Assembly: GCF_022919155.1 (NCBI RefSeq)
Contig: NZ_CP095045.1
Location: 744,001 to 808,000, forward strand
Direction: 5' to 3'
DNA length: 64,000 bases
Source of the DNA: Leucobacter allii
Lineage (GTDB): Bacteria; Actinomycetota; Actinomycetes; Actinomycetales; Microbacteriaceae
Below, piece by piece: positions 8,014 through 15,222 of this stretch. Both the position numbers and the translations under genes were made by a program. Position 1 is the first letter of the stretch. Every line of letters starts with the position of its first letter. Below the pieces are notes generated by a model, which was not told the origin of the DNA, ran no database searches, and saw only the letters and a list, made by a program, of their open reading frames with translations.

Positions 8014-9201
8014 CTACGCCTCAATCCGCCGATCCCACTCGATGCGATGCCCGTAGGTGTCCTCGATGCCGTGCGCACCGCTGAACCGCAGAATCGCGGG
8101 CAGCACCAGGTCGCGCACGCGGCGCGCGATTCCGGTGGCGGCCTTCGAGCTGTTGACGCGCGCCGCGGACGCGACGATGCGCTCCACGCGCGGGCGCCGG
8201 ATCGCTTCGAAGCGGGTGAGGGCGGCGGGCACCGCGCCGAGATCGCGCACGCACTGCGCGAGCACGATCGCGTCCTCGATGGAGAGCGAAGCGCCCTGCC
8301 CCGAGCTCGGCGAGGGCGCGTGCGCGGCATCGCCGATCACGACCATGCGGCCGCGACGCCAGTGCGGCAGATGCGGCAGCAGGTGCGTGAGCGTCGGGCG
8401 GGCGAGATCGTGACCGGCGGCGATCAGTTCCGCCGCGGGCCCGGCGTCGTCGCGGAACAGCGCGCCGAGATGCCGGCGGAGCTCGGCGGCATCGCGCGAC
8501 GGGAGGTCCGCCGGTGCGGATCCCGACGTCGGCTCGTTCGCGAACCACCAGACCGTCCCGTCGGGGGCCGTCGCGTAGCCGAAGAACGCCCGCGAGCCGA
8601 AGATCATGCGGAACGTACCGGGCTCGGTGTCGACGCGGACGCCCGAGGTGTAGCCGCCGAAGTTGACGAGACCGGCGCCCACGGGCCGTGGCGCGCCGGG
8701 ATCGATGAGCGTCCGCGTGCGCGAGTGGACGCCGTCGCAGCCGATGAGGAGGTCGCCGTGGGCCGTGCTGCCGTCGTCGAAGGTCGCCACGACGCCCTCG
8801 CCGGTGTCGGCGGCCGTGACGAGCTTCGTGCCCAAGGTGATGGGGATCCCCGCCGCGACGGCGCGGTCCCGCAGGATCCCGTACAGCTCGGCGCGACGCA
8901 TCGTCTGGCTGGGCGTGCCGTCCTCTCGCGTCGTCGTGATCCGGCTGACGCCGAGCGGTTTTCCCGTGCCGCTGCGCAGTTCGATCGCCGGGGTTGCGAA
9001 GCCGCGATCCATCGCCGCCTCCCGGAGCCCGATCGCGCCGAGCGCGTCGACACCGTTCGATCCCAGCGTGAAGAACACCCCCGCCTCGTCCGCCGGGCCG
9101 GGATGCTGCTCGAAGATCTCCGATGCGACGCCCGCTCGGGCGAGTGCGAGTGCCGCAGCGGGCCCGGCGATGCCGCCGCCGATGATGAGTGCGCGTGTCA
9201 T
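8014..9201 (-). CDS. FAD-dependent monooxygenase (PHBH/UbiH type)
   Basis: A 395-residue flavoprotein monooxygenase. The dinucleotide-binding GGGIAGPAAALALARAG is at the extreme N-terminus, LIGCDGVHSRTR is the DG motif, and VVIGDAAHAPSPSSGQG is the FAD ribityl-binding GD motif. It hydroxylates or epoxidises an aromatic or polyketide-like substrate using NAD(P)H. ATG at 9201 is chosen over the ATG at 9207 because TTGACG, 17 nt, CATAAT places the transcript start exactly on 9201. It diverges from a PadR regulator with a palindrome over this promoter, so PadR control is likely. Substrate unknown; resistance or detoxification is possible. Confidence 0.87.
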   Translation of the reverse strand: MTRALIIGGGIAGPAAALALARAGVASEIFEQHPGPADEAGVFFTLGSNGVDALGAIGLREAAMDRGFATPAIELRSGTGKPLGVSRITTTREDGTPSQTMRRAELYGILRDRAVAAGIPITLGTKLVTAADTGEGVVATFDDGSTAHGDLLIGCDGVHSRTRTLIDPGAPRPVGAGLVNFGGYTSGVRVDTEPGTFRMIFGSRAFFGYATAPDGTVWWFANEPTSGSAPADLPSRDAAELRRHLGALFRDDAGPAAELIAAGHDLARPTLTHLLPHLPHWRRGRMVVIGDAAHAPSPSSGQGASLSIEDAIVLAQCVRDLGAVPAALTRFEAIRRPRVERIVASAARVNSSKAATGIARRVRDLVLPAILRFSGAHGIEDTYGHRIEWDRRIEA

Positions 9202-9202
9202 G

Positions 9203-9215
9203 GTCATATTATGAC
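9203..9215. promoter_or_regulatory. 13-bp palindrome over the monooxygenase -10 box
   Basis: GTCATATTATGAC, a perfect 6+1+6 palindrome covering the -10 element of the minus-strand monooxygenase promoter. The neighbouring divergent gene is a PadR regulator, the obvious candidate to bind it. Confidence 0.6.
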
Positions 9216-9236
9216 TAGATACAGTGGGGGCGTCAA
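9208..9236 (-). promoter_or_regulatory. Leaderless promoter of the monooxygenase gene
   Basis: On the minus strand TTGACG (9236-9231), 17 nt, CATAAT (9213-9208); the ATG at 9201 falls at the expected +1. Good sigma-70-type match in a GC-rich background. Confidence 0.7.
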
Positions 9237-9269
9237 GCATTCGGCGCGAACGACTCCGGGAGGTGCGGA

Positions 9270-9851
9270 ATGGCGCAGCCTCTGCCGGGCCGGTCACCGC
9301 TCGCGATGATCGTCCTCACGCTCCTCGAGGAGGCGCCGATGCACGCCTACCGGATGCAGCAGCTCATCCGCATGCGCGAGAAGGACGCCGTCGTCAACGT
9401 CGCCTCGCGCAACTCGATCCATCAGGTGCTCAGCCGGCTCGAGCGCGATGGCCTCGTGGTCGCGGAGCCCGACGACTCCGCGCGCACCCGCGTGGTCTAC
9501 CGGAACACCCCTGCGGGCCGCGAGGTGCTGCTCGGCTGGCTCGCCGAGACCCTCGCGCGCCCGCGGAACGAGTACCCGTCGTTCGCCGCGGCGCTCTCCT
9601 GCCTGCCGCTCACCACGCCCGATGTCCTCGCCTCCCTGCTCCGCGAGCGCCTGACCGCCCTGGACGCGCTTGTGGCCGCGGTGCAGCCGGAGCGCACGCG
9701 CGAGGCGCACGGGCTCGCGCGGGTCTTCGTGATCGAGGACGAGTACCGGCGGGCCATGCTCGCCGCAGAGCGCGCCTGGGTGGCCGCGACCGTCGAGGAG
9801 CTCGAGGATGGGCGATTGAGCTGGGCGCACCCGGCCTCCGACTCGTACTAG
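9270..9851 (+). CDS. PadR-family transcriptional regulator
   Basis: A 193-residue PadR-like regulator. The N-terminal winged helix (SPLAMIVLTLLEEAPMHAYRMQ, NSIHQVLSRLERDGLV, YRNTPAGREVLL; about residues 8-90) is followed by a helical Vir-type dimerisation tail (residues 95-185). The start ATG at 9270 follows GGGAGGTGCGG. It faces the FAD monooxygenase across a short gap that contains a 13-bp palindrome. PadR proteins usually repress an adjacent detoxification or efflux gene and respond to phenolic or drug-like ligands; that role fits here but is inferred. Confidence 0.88.
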   Translation: MAQPLPGRSPLAMIVLTLLEEAPMHAYRMQQLIRMREKDAVVNVASRNSIHQVLSRLERDGLVVAEPDDSARTRVVYRNTPAGREVLLGWLAETLARPRNEYPSFAAALSCLPLTTPDVLASLLRERLTALDALVAAVQPERTREAHGLARVFVIEDEYRRAMLAAERAWVAATVEELEDGRLSWAHPASDSY

Positions 9852-9854
9852 CGT
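9849..9854 (+). promoter_or_regulatory. -10 box of aldo/keto reductase inside the PadR stop codon
   Basis: TAGCGT; its TAG is the PadR stop codon, and the ATG of the reductase follows after 6 nt, so the reductase can be made from its own leaderless message. Confidence 0.5.
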
Positions 9855-9860
9855 GGGGGC

Positions 9861-10844
9861 ATGGACTACGCGCCCCTCGGATCCAGCGGTCTCCTCGTCT
9901 CCGCCCTCGGCGTCGGGTGCAACGCCTTCGGGCGCCGCATCGATCAGGCGCGCACGAGCGCCGTGGTCGGCGCGGCGCTCGACGCCGGCGTCACGTTCTT
10001 CGACACGGCCGACTCCTACGGAGCCGGAGCCTCCGAGACGATGCTCGGCGTCGCCCTCGGCACCCGCCGCGACGAGGCAGTGGTCGCCACGAAATTCGGC
10101 ATGGACCTCGGGGGTCTGATCCCCGGCGCGCGCGAGAACCGTGCGAGCCGCGGCTACCTCATCCGCGCGGTCGAAGGCAGCCTCACCCGCCTCGGCACCG
10201 ACTACATCGACCTCTACCAGCTGCACACGCCGGATCGCCTCACCCCGATCGAGGAGACGCTCGCCGCTCTCACGGACCTCGTGCGCGCCGGCAAGGTCCG
10301 CTACATCGGCTGCTCGAATCTCGCGGCCTGGGAGGTCGCGGATGCGGCGGCGGTGGCCGAGGCCATCGGCAGCGAGCGCTTCGTCACGGCGCAGAACGAG
10401 TACTCCCTCGTCAACCGCAGCGCCGAGCGCGAGCTCGTGCCCGCCCTCGCGCACATCGGCGCGAGCCTGCTGCCCTACTTCCCGCTCGCCTACGGTCTGC
10501 TCACCGGCAAGTACGCGCGGGGCGAGGCGGCGCCGACCGGCTCCCGCCTCGACGCCGAAACCGCCCGTTTCGACGGCGCGGACTGGGATCTCGTCGAGGG
10601 GATCCGCGGCTTCGCCCAGGAGCGCGGCATCGGCATGCTCGACGTCGCCCTCGGCTGGCTGCGCTCCCAGCCCGTCGTCGGCTCCGTGATCGCGGGTGCG
10701 ACCCGGCCCGAGCAGATCGCCGCCAACGCGGCGGCGATCCGGTGGACGCCCGCTGCGGAGGACCGGGACGCGCTCGACGCGCTCGCGGCTCCGGGGTCCG
10801 GATCGGGGTACACCACCTTCGCGCCGGCCCGCCGGGCGCGCTGA
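9861..10844 (+). CDS. Aldo/keto reductase
   Basis: A 327-residue AKR of the YdjG/L-glyceraldehyde-3-phosphate-reductase-like branch. Catalytic Asp/Tyr are in DTADSYGAG, Lys in VVATKFGMD, and the family motif is YIDLYQLHTPD. TPIEETLAALTDLVRAGKVRYIGCSN and QNEYSLVNR are typical, and the NADPH-binding tail is GATRPEQIAANAAAI. It reduces aldehydes or ketones with NADPH in the cytoplasm. It has its own -10 box overlapping the PadR stop codon. Substrate unknown. Confidence 0.9.
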   Translation: MDYAPLGSSGLLVSALGVGCNAFGRRIDQARTSAVVGAALDAGVTFFDTADSYGAGASETMLGVALGTRRDEAVVATKFGMDLGGLIPGARENRASRGYLIRAVEGSLTRLGTDYIDLYQLHTPDRLTPIEETLAALTDLVRAGKVRYIGCSNLAAWEVADAAAVAEAIGSERFVTAQNEYSLVNRSAERELVPALAHIGASLLPYFPLAYGLLTGKYARGEAAPTGSRLDAETARFDGADWDLVEGIRGFAQERGIGMLDVALGWLRSQPVVGSVIAGATRPEQIAANAAAIRWTPAAEDRDALDALAAPGSGSGYTTFAPARRAR

Positions 10845-10954
10845 GCGGCGCATCGTCGGATCGACCGGCACGCCTCGCCATCACGGGCTCCGCGGTCTTC
10901 GCGCACCGCGGGCACGGATCGGCGCCGGCTCCTTGGAAAAAATCTTCCCGCGCC

Positions 10955-10981
10955 TGTCGATCCCGCATACGCTGGTTCGAC
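10955..10981 (+). promoter_or_regulatory. Candidate ECF42-type promoter
   Basis: TGTCGA (10955-10960), 17 nt, CGAC (10978-10981), about 56 nt before the DGPF-protein gene. As I recall, ECF42 target promoters carry TGTCGA at -35 and CG(A/T)C at -10, so this fits self-activation by the sigma factor encoded two genes downstream. Confidence 0.6.
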
Positions 10982-11037
10982 GTAGTGGGTGAGGGGGATC
11001 GACCGATCCCCCGGATCGCACGACCAGAGGAGTCATC

Positions 11038-11463
11038 ATGAAGTACATGCTCATCATGCGCGCAGTCGACCAGGCCGCCGTCGAGGAGTACCAGCAGCGC
11101 CCCTTCGAGGAGATCATCGCCGAGATGGGCGCCTACAACGAGTCGATGATCACCGCGGGCGTCATGGTCGACGGCGCGGGACTCTCCGACGCCTCGGAGG
11201 GCGCCGTGGTCGACTTCGCCGCCGAGGAGCCGGTCGTCACCGACGGCCCGTACGGCGAGCTCCGCGAGCTCTTCAACGGCTACTGGACCCTCGAGGTCTC
11301 CTCGAAGGAGGAGGCGATCGAGTGGGCGCGCCGCGCGCCGCTCGGCGCCGGGTCCCAGATCGAGGTGCGCCGGGTCACCGGGCCGGAGGACTTCCCGCAG
11401 GACAACGAGTGGATCCAGAAGGAGCAGGAGTGGATCGCCGAGGGCAAGGCGCGCGGCAACTGA
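11038..11463 (+). CDS. YCII-related (DGPF-domain) protein
   Basis: A 141-residue YCII/DGPF-family protein. It starts MKYMLIMRAVD and has VTDGPYGELRELFNGYW, the DGP(F/Y) signature, and a typical end after EVRRVTGPEDFP. DGPF proteins are small alpha/beta ferredoxin-like proteins of uncertain biochemical role that are genetically tied to ECF42 sigma factors. The sigma-factor gene begins 4 nt after this stop. A Shine-Dalgarno AGAGGAG precedes the ATG, and a likely ECF42 promoter lies upstream. It probably acts in the regulon of that sigma factor. Confidence 0.87.
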   Translation: MKYMLIMRAVDQAAVEEYQQRPFEEIIAEMGAYNESMITAGVMVDGAGLSDASEGAVVDFAAEEPVVTDGPYGELRELFNGYWTLEVSSKEEAIEWARRAPLGAGSQIEVRRVTGPEDFPQDNEWIQKEQEWIAEGKARGN

Positions 11464-11467
11464 GCCG

Positions 11468-12832
11468 ATGACGCCGAGCGATCGGCGCGACGGGACCGCC
11501 GAGACCGTGCGGGCGGCCCGGGCCGCCCGCGCGGTCGAGGCCGTCTGGCGCATCGAGGCCGCCAGGATCGTCGCGACGCTCACGCGATACGTCGGCGACT
11601 TCGGCCTTGCCGAGGACCTGGCGCAGGAGGCGCTCGCCGCGGCGCTGCGGGAGTGGCCGCGATCCGGCGTGCCCGGGAATCCCGGAGCCTGGCTCACGAC
11701 CGCCGCGAAGCGGCGGGCCATCGATGGCTGGCGGCGTCGCGAGGTCGCCGAGCGCGCACTCGCGCTCGTCGCGGACGCGCAGCGCGCCCACGAAGCCGAG
11801 GCGGCCGAGGAAGCGCCCGGGGACCCGGATGCGATCGGGGACGACGTGCTCCGGCTCGTCTTCATCTCCTGCCACCCGGTGCTCTCGCGCGAGGCGCAGC
11901 TCGCGCTGACGCTCCGGGTGGTCGGCGGTCTCACGACCGCGCAGATCGCGCGGGCGTTCCTGCTGCCGGTGCCGACGGTGCAGCAGCGCATCGTGCGCGC
12001 GAAGCAGAAGCTCGCCGCGGCCGAGGTGCCCTTCGAGCTGCCGGCGGCGGCCGAGCGCGGCCGCCGGCTCGGCGGCGTCCTCGGCGTGCTCTACCTGATG
12101 TTCTCCGAGGGGCACGTCGCGACCTCGGGCCCCGACTGGATGCGCCCCGAGCTGGCGATGGAGGCCCTGCGGCTCGCGCGCGTCGTCGCCGCGCTGATGC
12201 CCGCTGAGCCGGAGGTCCACGGCCTCGTCGCGCTCATGGCCTACACGGCCTCGCGCTTCTCGTCGCGCATCGACGCCGAGGGGCACCCCGTCCTCCTCGC
12301 GGAGCAGCACCGTGCGAGCTGGGACCGGGCGCTCATCGGCCTCGGCGACCGCGCGCTCGAGCGCGCCGATGCGCAGTGGGCGCGCCGCGCGGCCGGGTCG
12401 GGGGCCGCGGGGCGCGGGGACGCGGTGTCCGGCGCATACACGCTGCAGGCCAGGATCGCGGCCTGTCACGCCTCGGCGGCGCGCTTCGCGGACACCGACT
12501 GGCGGCGCATCGCCGAGATCTACCGCGAACTCTGCGCCGTCGCGCCGTCGCCCGTCGCCGAGCTCAACCGCGCCATTGCCGTCGCGGAGGCCGAGGGGCC
12601 GCTGGTCGGCCTCGAGCTCGTCGAGCGGCTCGCGGGCGAGCGGGCGCTCGCCGCAGGACACCTGCTGCCGAGCGTGCGGGGTGAACTGCTCGCGCGGCTG
12701 GGCCGCGATGACGAGGCCGCCGCGGAACTGGATCGCGCCGCCGCGCTCGCGACGAACGCGCGCGAACGCGCGGTGCTGTGCGAGAAGGCGGCCGCGGTGC
12801 GGGATCGCGACCCCGGCGCGTCGGGGCCGTGA
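11468..12832 (+). CDS. ECF42-type RNA polymerase sigma factor with long C-terminal extension
   Basis: A 454-residue sigma factor. Region 2 (GDFGLAEDLAQEALAAALRE) and region 4 (LALTLRVVGGLTTAQIARAF with PVPTVQQRIVRAKQKL) occupy about residues 30-185. The remaining about 270 residues (RRLGGVLGVLYLMFSEGH, then helical repeats ending LDRAAALATNARERAVL) form the TPR-like extension of ECF42 proteins. An ordinary ECF factor is under 200 residues. No anti-sigma gene is adjacent. Pairing with a DGPF protein and the TGTCGA promoter supports the group assignment and autoregulation. The extension is known in the family to be needed for activity; the inducing signal is unknown. Confidence 0.88.
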   Translation: MTPSDRRDGTAETVRAARAARAVEAVWRIEAARIVATLTRYVGDFGLAEDLAQEALAAALREWPRSGVPGNPGAWLTTAAKRRAIDGWRRREVAERALALVADAQRAHEAEAAEEAPGDPDAIGDDVLRLVFISCHPVLSREAQLALTLRVVGGLTTAQIARAFLLPVPTVQQRIVRAKQKLAAAEVPFELPAAAERGRRLGGVLGVLYLMFSEGHVATSGPDWMRPELAMEALRLARVVAALMPAEPEVHGLVALMAYTASRFSSRIDAEGHPVLLAEQHRASWDRALIGLGDRALERADAQWARRAAGSGAAGRGDAVSGAYTLQARIAACHASAARFADTDWRRIAEIYRELCAVAPSPVAELNRAIAVAEAEGPLVGLELVERLAGERALAAGHLLPSVRGELLARLGRDDEAAAELDRAAALATNARERAVLCEKAAAVRDRDPGASGP

Positions 12833-12869
12833 CCGGCAGCCTCCGTGGCGCCCTGCCGCGGCGATGCCC

Positions 12870-12875
12870 TATGAT
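12870..12875 (+). promoter_or_regulatory. -10 box of the erm leader transcript
   Basis: TATGAT, 7 nt before the ATG of the leader peptide at 12883. No clear -35 is seen. It implies a leaderless leader peptide followed by about 140 nt of untranslated attenuator RNA before erm. Confidence 0.55.
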
Positions 12876-12882
12876 GGCCCGC

Positions 12883-12948
12883 ATGGGTACCCTGAATCGT
12901 GCGTTCGCCGTGACGCACTCGCTCGCCGTTCGCGACCGCCGCGCCTGA
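12883..12948 (+). CDS. erm leader peptide (21 aa)
   Basis: A 21-codon ORF starting with ATG 7 nt after a TATGAT box and ending TGA at 12946-12948. The C-terminal part reads VTHSLAVRDRRA and contains Arg-Asp-Arg, a +X+ pattern of the kind at which macrolide-bound ribosomes stall. The THS run with following basic residues also recalls the ErmD leader. An internal GTG at 12910 could give a 12-residue version. It is followed at once by mutually exclusive hairpins and then by the methyltransferase gene. Assignment as a regulatory leader is inferred from position and sequence. Confidence 0.6.
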   Translation: MGTLNRAFAVTHSLAVRDRRA

Positions 12949-13083
12949 CGGCGCGCCTCGCCGAACGCCTCGCGCGTCGTCCGTCCGAGAGACCTCCGCG
13001 TCTCGGGACGACTCCGGTGTCCCCGTGCACCGTCGTAGGCATCCGCCCGTCCCGAGACGCTCCACCCATCTCATCCTGGAGCG
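12946..13083 (+). promoter_or_regulatory. erm translational attenuator with competing hairpins
   Basis: Hairpin A: GTCGTCC (12977-12983) and GAGAC (12989-12993) pair with GTCTC (13000-13004) and GGACGAC (13007-13013). Hairpin B: CGTCTCGGGACG (12999-13010) pairs perfectly with CGTCCCGAGACG (13048-13059), excluding A. Within the B loop CGGTG (13015-13019) pairs CACCG (13028-13032). Hairpin C: CGCTCCA (13058-13064) pairs with TGGAGCG (13077-13083), hiding the only plausible Shine-Dalgarno (GGAG) of erm. The region directly after the leader stop (GACGGCGCG) can also pair near 12971-12981. This is the layout of macrolide-inducible erm genes. Confidence 0.65.
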
Positions 13084-13088
13084 CGACC

Positions 13089-13853
13089 ATGCCACGATCG
13101 ACCCATGGCGGCCGGCACGAACTCGGCCAGAACTTCCTCATCCATCGCTCGACCATCGAGACGATCACCGCCCTCGTCGCGGAGACGCGCGGCCCCATCC
13201 TGGAGCTCGGCGCCGGCGACGGCGCCCTCACCGGGCCGCTCGCGCGGCTCGGACGTCCCCTCACCGCGATCGAGCTCGACGAGCATCGCGCGGCACGGCT
13301 GCGGCGCGCCTATCCGCGCGTCGAGGTCGCGCAGGGCGACGCGCTGCGCGTCCCGCTGACGGCCCCCGCGGTCGTCGGCAACATTCCCTTCCATCTCACG
13401 ACGCCGATCCTCCGACGGCTGCTCTCCGCCGGCGACTGGCGGCACGCCGTGCTGCTCACCCAGTGGGAGGTGGCGCGCAAGCGCTGCGGGGTCGGCGGCG
13501 GCACCCTGCTCACCGCGCAGACGGCGCCGTGGTTCGCGTTCTCCCTGCACGGTCGCGTGCCCGCCGGGGGCTTTCGCCCCCGACCGGGCGTCGACGGCGG
13601 CGTCATGCGCGTCTCGCGGCGATCCCGTCCTCTCGTGCCCGCCCGTCAGCGCGCGGCGTACGAGCGTTTCGTCCGCGCGGTGTTCACGGGGCCGGGCGGC
13701 CGGCTCGAGCGGATCGTCGGTCGCGCGGCGCGGACCGGCGGGCGCTCCGCTGCTCGGGCGCTCGCGCGCGCCGAGGTGCCGCCCGGGGCGCTTCCCCGCG
13801 ACCTCGGTCCGGAGCAGTGGGCGGCGCTCTGGTCCGCGCTCCCCGATTGCTGA
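13089..13853 (+). CDS. erm: 23S rRNA (adenine-N6)-dimethyltransferase, Erm family
   Basis: A 254-residue Erm/KsgA-family methyltransferase. HELGQNFLIH is at residues 8-17 (motif X), LELGAGDGALT is motif I binding S-adenosylmethionine, IELDE is motif II, and VVGNIPFHLTTPILRRLL is motif IV with the NIPF catalytic signature. It ends with a basic helical tail. The N-terminus GQNFLIH and the placement behind a leader peptide favour Erm (A2058 of 23S rRNA, macrolide-lincosamide-streptogramin resistance) over housekeeping KsgA. ATG 13089 has GGAG at 13078-13081, sequestered in a hairpin. No mobile-element sequences are seen around it, so it looks like an intrinsic chromosomal gene. Confidence 0.88.
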   Translation: MPRSTHGGRHELGQNFLIHRSTIETITALVAETRGPILELGAGDGALTGPLARLGRPLTAIELDEHRAARLRRAYPRVEVAQGDALRVPLTAPAVVGNIPFHLTTPILRRLLSAGDWRHAVLLTQWEVARKRCGVGGGTLLTAQTAPWFAFSLHGRVPAGGFRPRPGVDGGVMRVSRRSRPLVPARQRAAYERFVRAVFTGPGGRLERIVGRAARTGGRSAARALARAEVPPGALPRDLGPEQWAALWSALPDC

Positions 13854-13935
13854 CGCCTCCCGGCGAGCGCGCGGCCTCGCAGCCCGATCGGGGCGCGCGC
13901 ACGCGGTCGCCGCCCCGCGGTCACCCGGAGCGCGG

Positions 13936-14334
13936 TCACCGGGCCCGCGGCCGCCTCGAGCGCAGGACCCGCCGGGTCACGGCGATACCCGCGAGCAGGA
14001 GCGCGGCGACCGCCGCCCACAGCAGGACCGTGTCGAGCGCGAAGAGCCCCCAGTGGACCTCCGTCGTCGGCGCTGAGACCGCAGCGCCGCGCCGCTCGCC
14101 GAGGTACCGCAGCGCGGCGGGATATTCGGCGGGGGAGGCGATCCCGCGGTGGTCCTGCACCGTCCAGGCGAACGGCCAGCCGAAGCCGACCCTGGCGAGC
14201 TCGGCCGCCGAACTGACGGTGGCGGGCAGCATCTGCCGGAACGTCAGCGCGAGGCCGGCTGCGAGGGGGAGGAAGGCGAGCAGCATCCAGATCCAGCCGC
14301 CCGCACGGCCGTTCCGCCCGCGTGCTCCGCCCAT
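13936..14334 (-). CDS. Small two-helix membrane protein, hypothetical
   Basis: A 132-residue hypothetical protein with two hydrophobic segments (WIWMLLAFLPLAAGLALTF at about residues 14-32, and LFALDTVLLWAAVAALLLAG near 95-115) flanking an external-looking loop, and a basic C-terminus. ATG at 14334 lies 6 nt after TACACT (14346-14341), a leaderless start; longer in-frame starts lack any signal. It is convergent with erm. No recognised domain. Confidence 0.65.
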   Translation of the reverse strand: MGGARGRNGRAGGWIWMLLAFLPLAAGLALTFRQMLPATVSSAAELARVGFGWPFAWTVQDHRGIASPAEYPAALRYLGERRGAAVSAPTTEVHWGLFALDTVLLWAAVAALLLAGIAVTRRVLRSRRPRAR

Positions 14335-14340
14335 CCCGCC

Positions 14341-14346
14341 AGTGTA
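14341..14346 (-). promoter_or_regulatory. Leaderless -10 box
   Basis: TACACT on the minus strand, 6 nt from the ATG at 14334. Confidence 0.45.
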
Positions 14347-14412
14347 GCGGCGGGACCGCTGGAGACGCGGCGGGACCGCCGGAGGTGCGACCGTGCGCAA
14401 CCCCCACGTGCG

Positions 14413-15159
14413 CTACGCGAGACCGCCGTTGGCGAAGAGCGTCTGCCCGTTGACCCAACGGCCTGGGCCGGCGAGGAATGCGACGGTCTCGGCGATGTCC
14501 TCCGGGCGGCCGAGGCGCTCGAGCGGCGCGGCCTGCGCGAGTCCTCGGAGCGTCGCCTCGTCCTTGCCCTCGAGGAAGAGCGGGGTGGTGGTGGGACCGG
14601 GAGCGACGGCGTTCACCGTGATGTCCCTGCCGCGCAGCTCCCGCGCCAGGATCATCGTCATGCCCTCGACCGCGGCCTTCGTCGCGACGTACGGACCGTA
14701 GCTCGGGAACGCCGTGCGGGTCACCGTGGTGGAGAAGGTGACGATGGCGCCGCCCGGCCGTACGCGTCGCGCGGCCTGCTGCGTCACCACGAAGGTGCCG
14801 CGGAGGTTGGTGCGCACGATCCGGTCGAAGTCGTCGAGAGGGTAGTCGGCGAGCGGGCCGAGGACCATGACGCCTGCGGTGTGCACCACGACGTCGAGCC
14901 CGCCGACCTCCTGTTCGACGGTGTCGAAGACCGCGGCCATCGCCGCGTCGTCGGCGACGTCCCCGCCGACGGCGAGGGCGCGCCCTCCGGCTGCGGTGAT
15001 GTCCGCGACAGTCGACTCGGCGGCCGCCCGGTTGCCGGCGTAGTGCACGGCGACGGCGAGGCCGTCGGCCGCGAGGCGGAGCGCGACCGCTCGACCGATA
15101 CCGCCGGAGGCGCCGGTGACGAGCGCGATGCGCGGAAAGGGGGCGGGAGTGGTGTGCAT
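14413..15159 (-). CDS. SDR-family oxidoreductase
   Basis: A 248-residue classical SDR. VTGASGGIG is at residues 14-22, AAGGRALAVGGDVADD marks the adenine pocket region, VVHTAGVMVLG replaces NNAG, FSTTVTR contains the catalytic Ser region, YVATKAA the Tyr/Lys pair, and VAPGPTTTPLF follows. It is close to 3-oxoacyl-reductase/glucose-dehydrogenase-like SDRs. It lies 63 nt downstream of a TetR gene on the same strand and is probably controlled by it. Substrate unknown. Confidence 0.87.
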   Translation of the reverse strand: MHTTPAPFPRIALVTGASGGIGRAVALRLAADGLAVAVHYAGNRAAAESTVADITAAGGRALAVGGDVADDAAMAAVFDTVEQEVGGLDVVVHTAGVMVLGPLADYPLDDFDRIVRTNLRGTFVVTQQAARRVRPGGAIVTFSTTVTRTAFPSYGPYVATKAAVEGMTMILARELRGRDITVNAVAPGPTTTPLFLEGKDEATLRGLAQAAPLERLGRPEDIAETVAFLAGPGRWVNGQTLFANGGLA

Positions 15160-15222
15160 GGGTGAGCTCCGATCGGGCGGGAACGATGACGTGGGTCGGT
15201 GGGAAGGCGCCGAGGCCGCGGA

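Noticed and set aside
12312..13088. In-frame N-terminal extension of Erm reaching into the sigma-factor gene
   Set aside because: Would give a 513-residue protein with an Arg-rich front; the leader ORF, hairpins and SD place the start at 13089.
12870..13853. erm as a recently acquired mobile resistance gene
   Set aside because: No transposase, integrase, inverted repeats or composition shift nearby; GC matches the surroundings.
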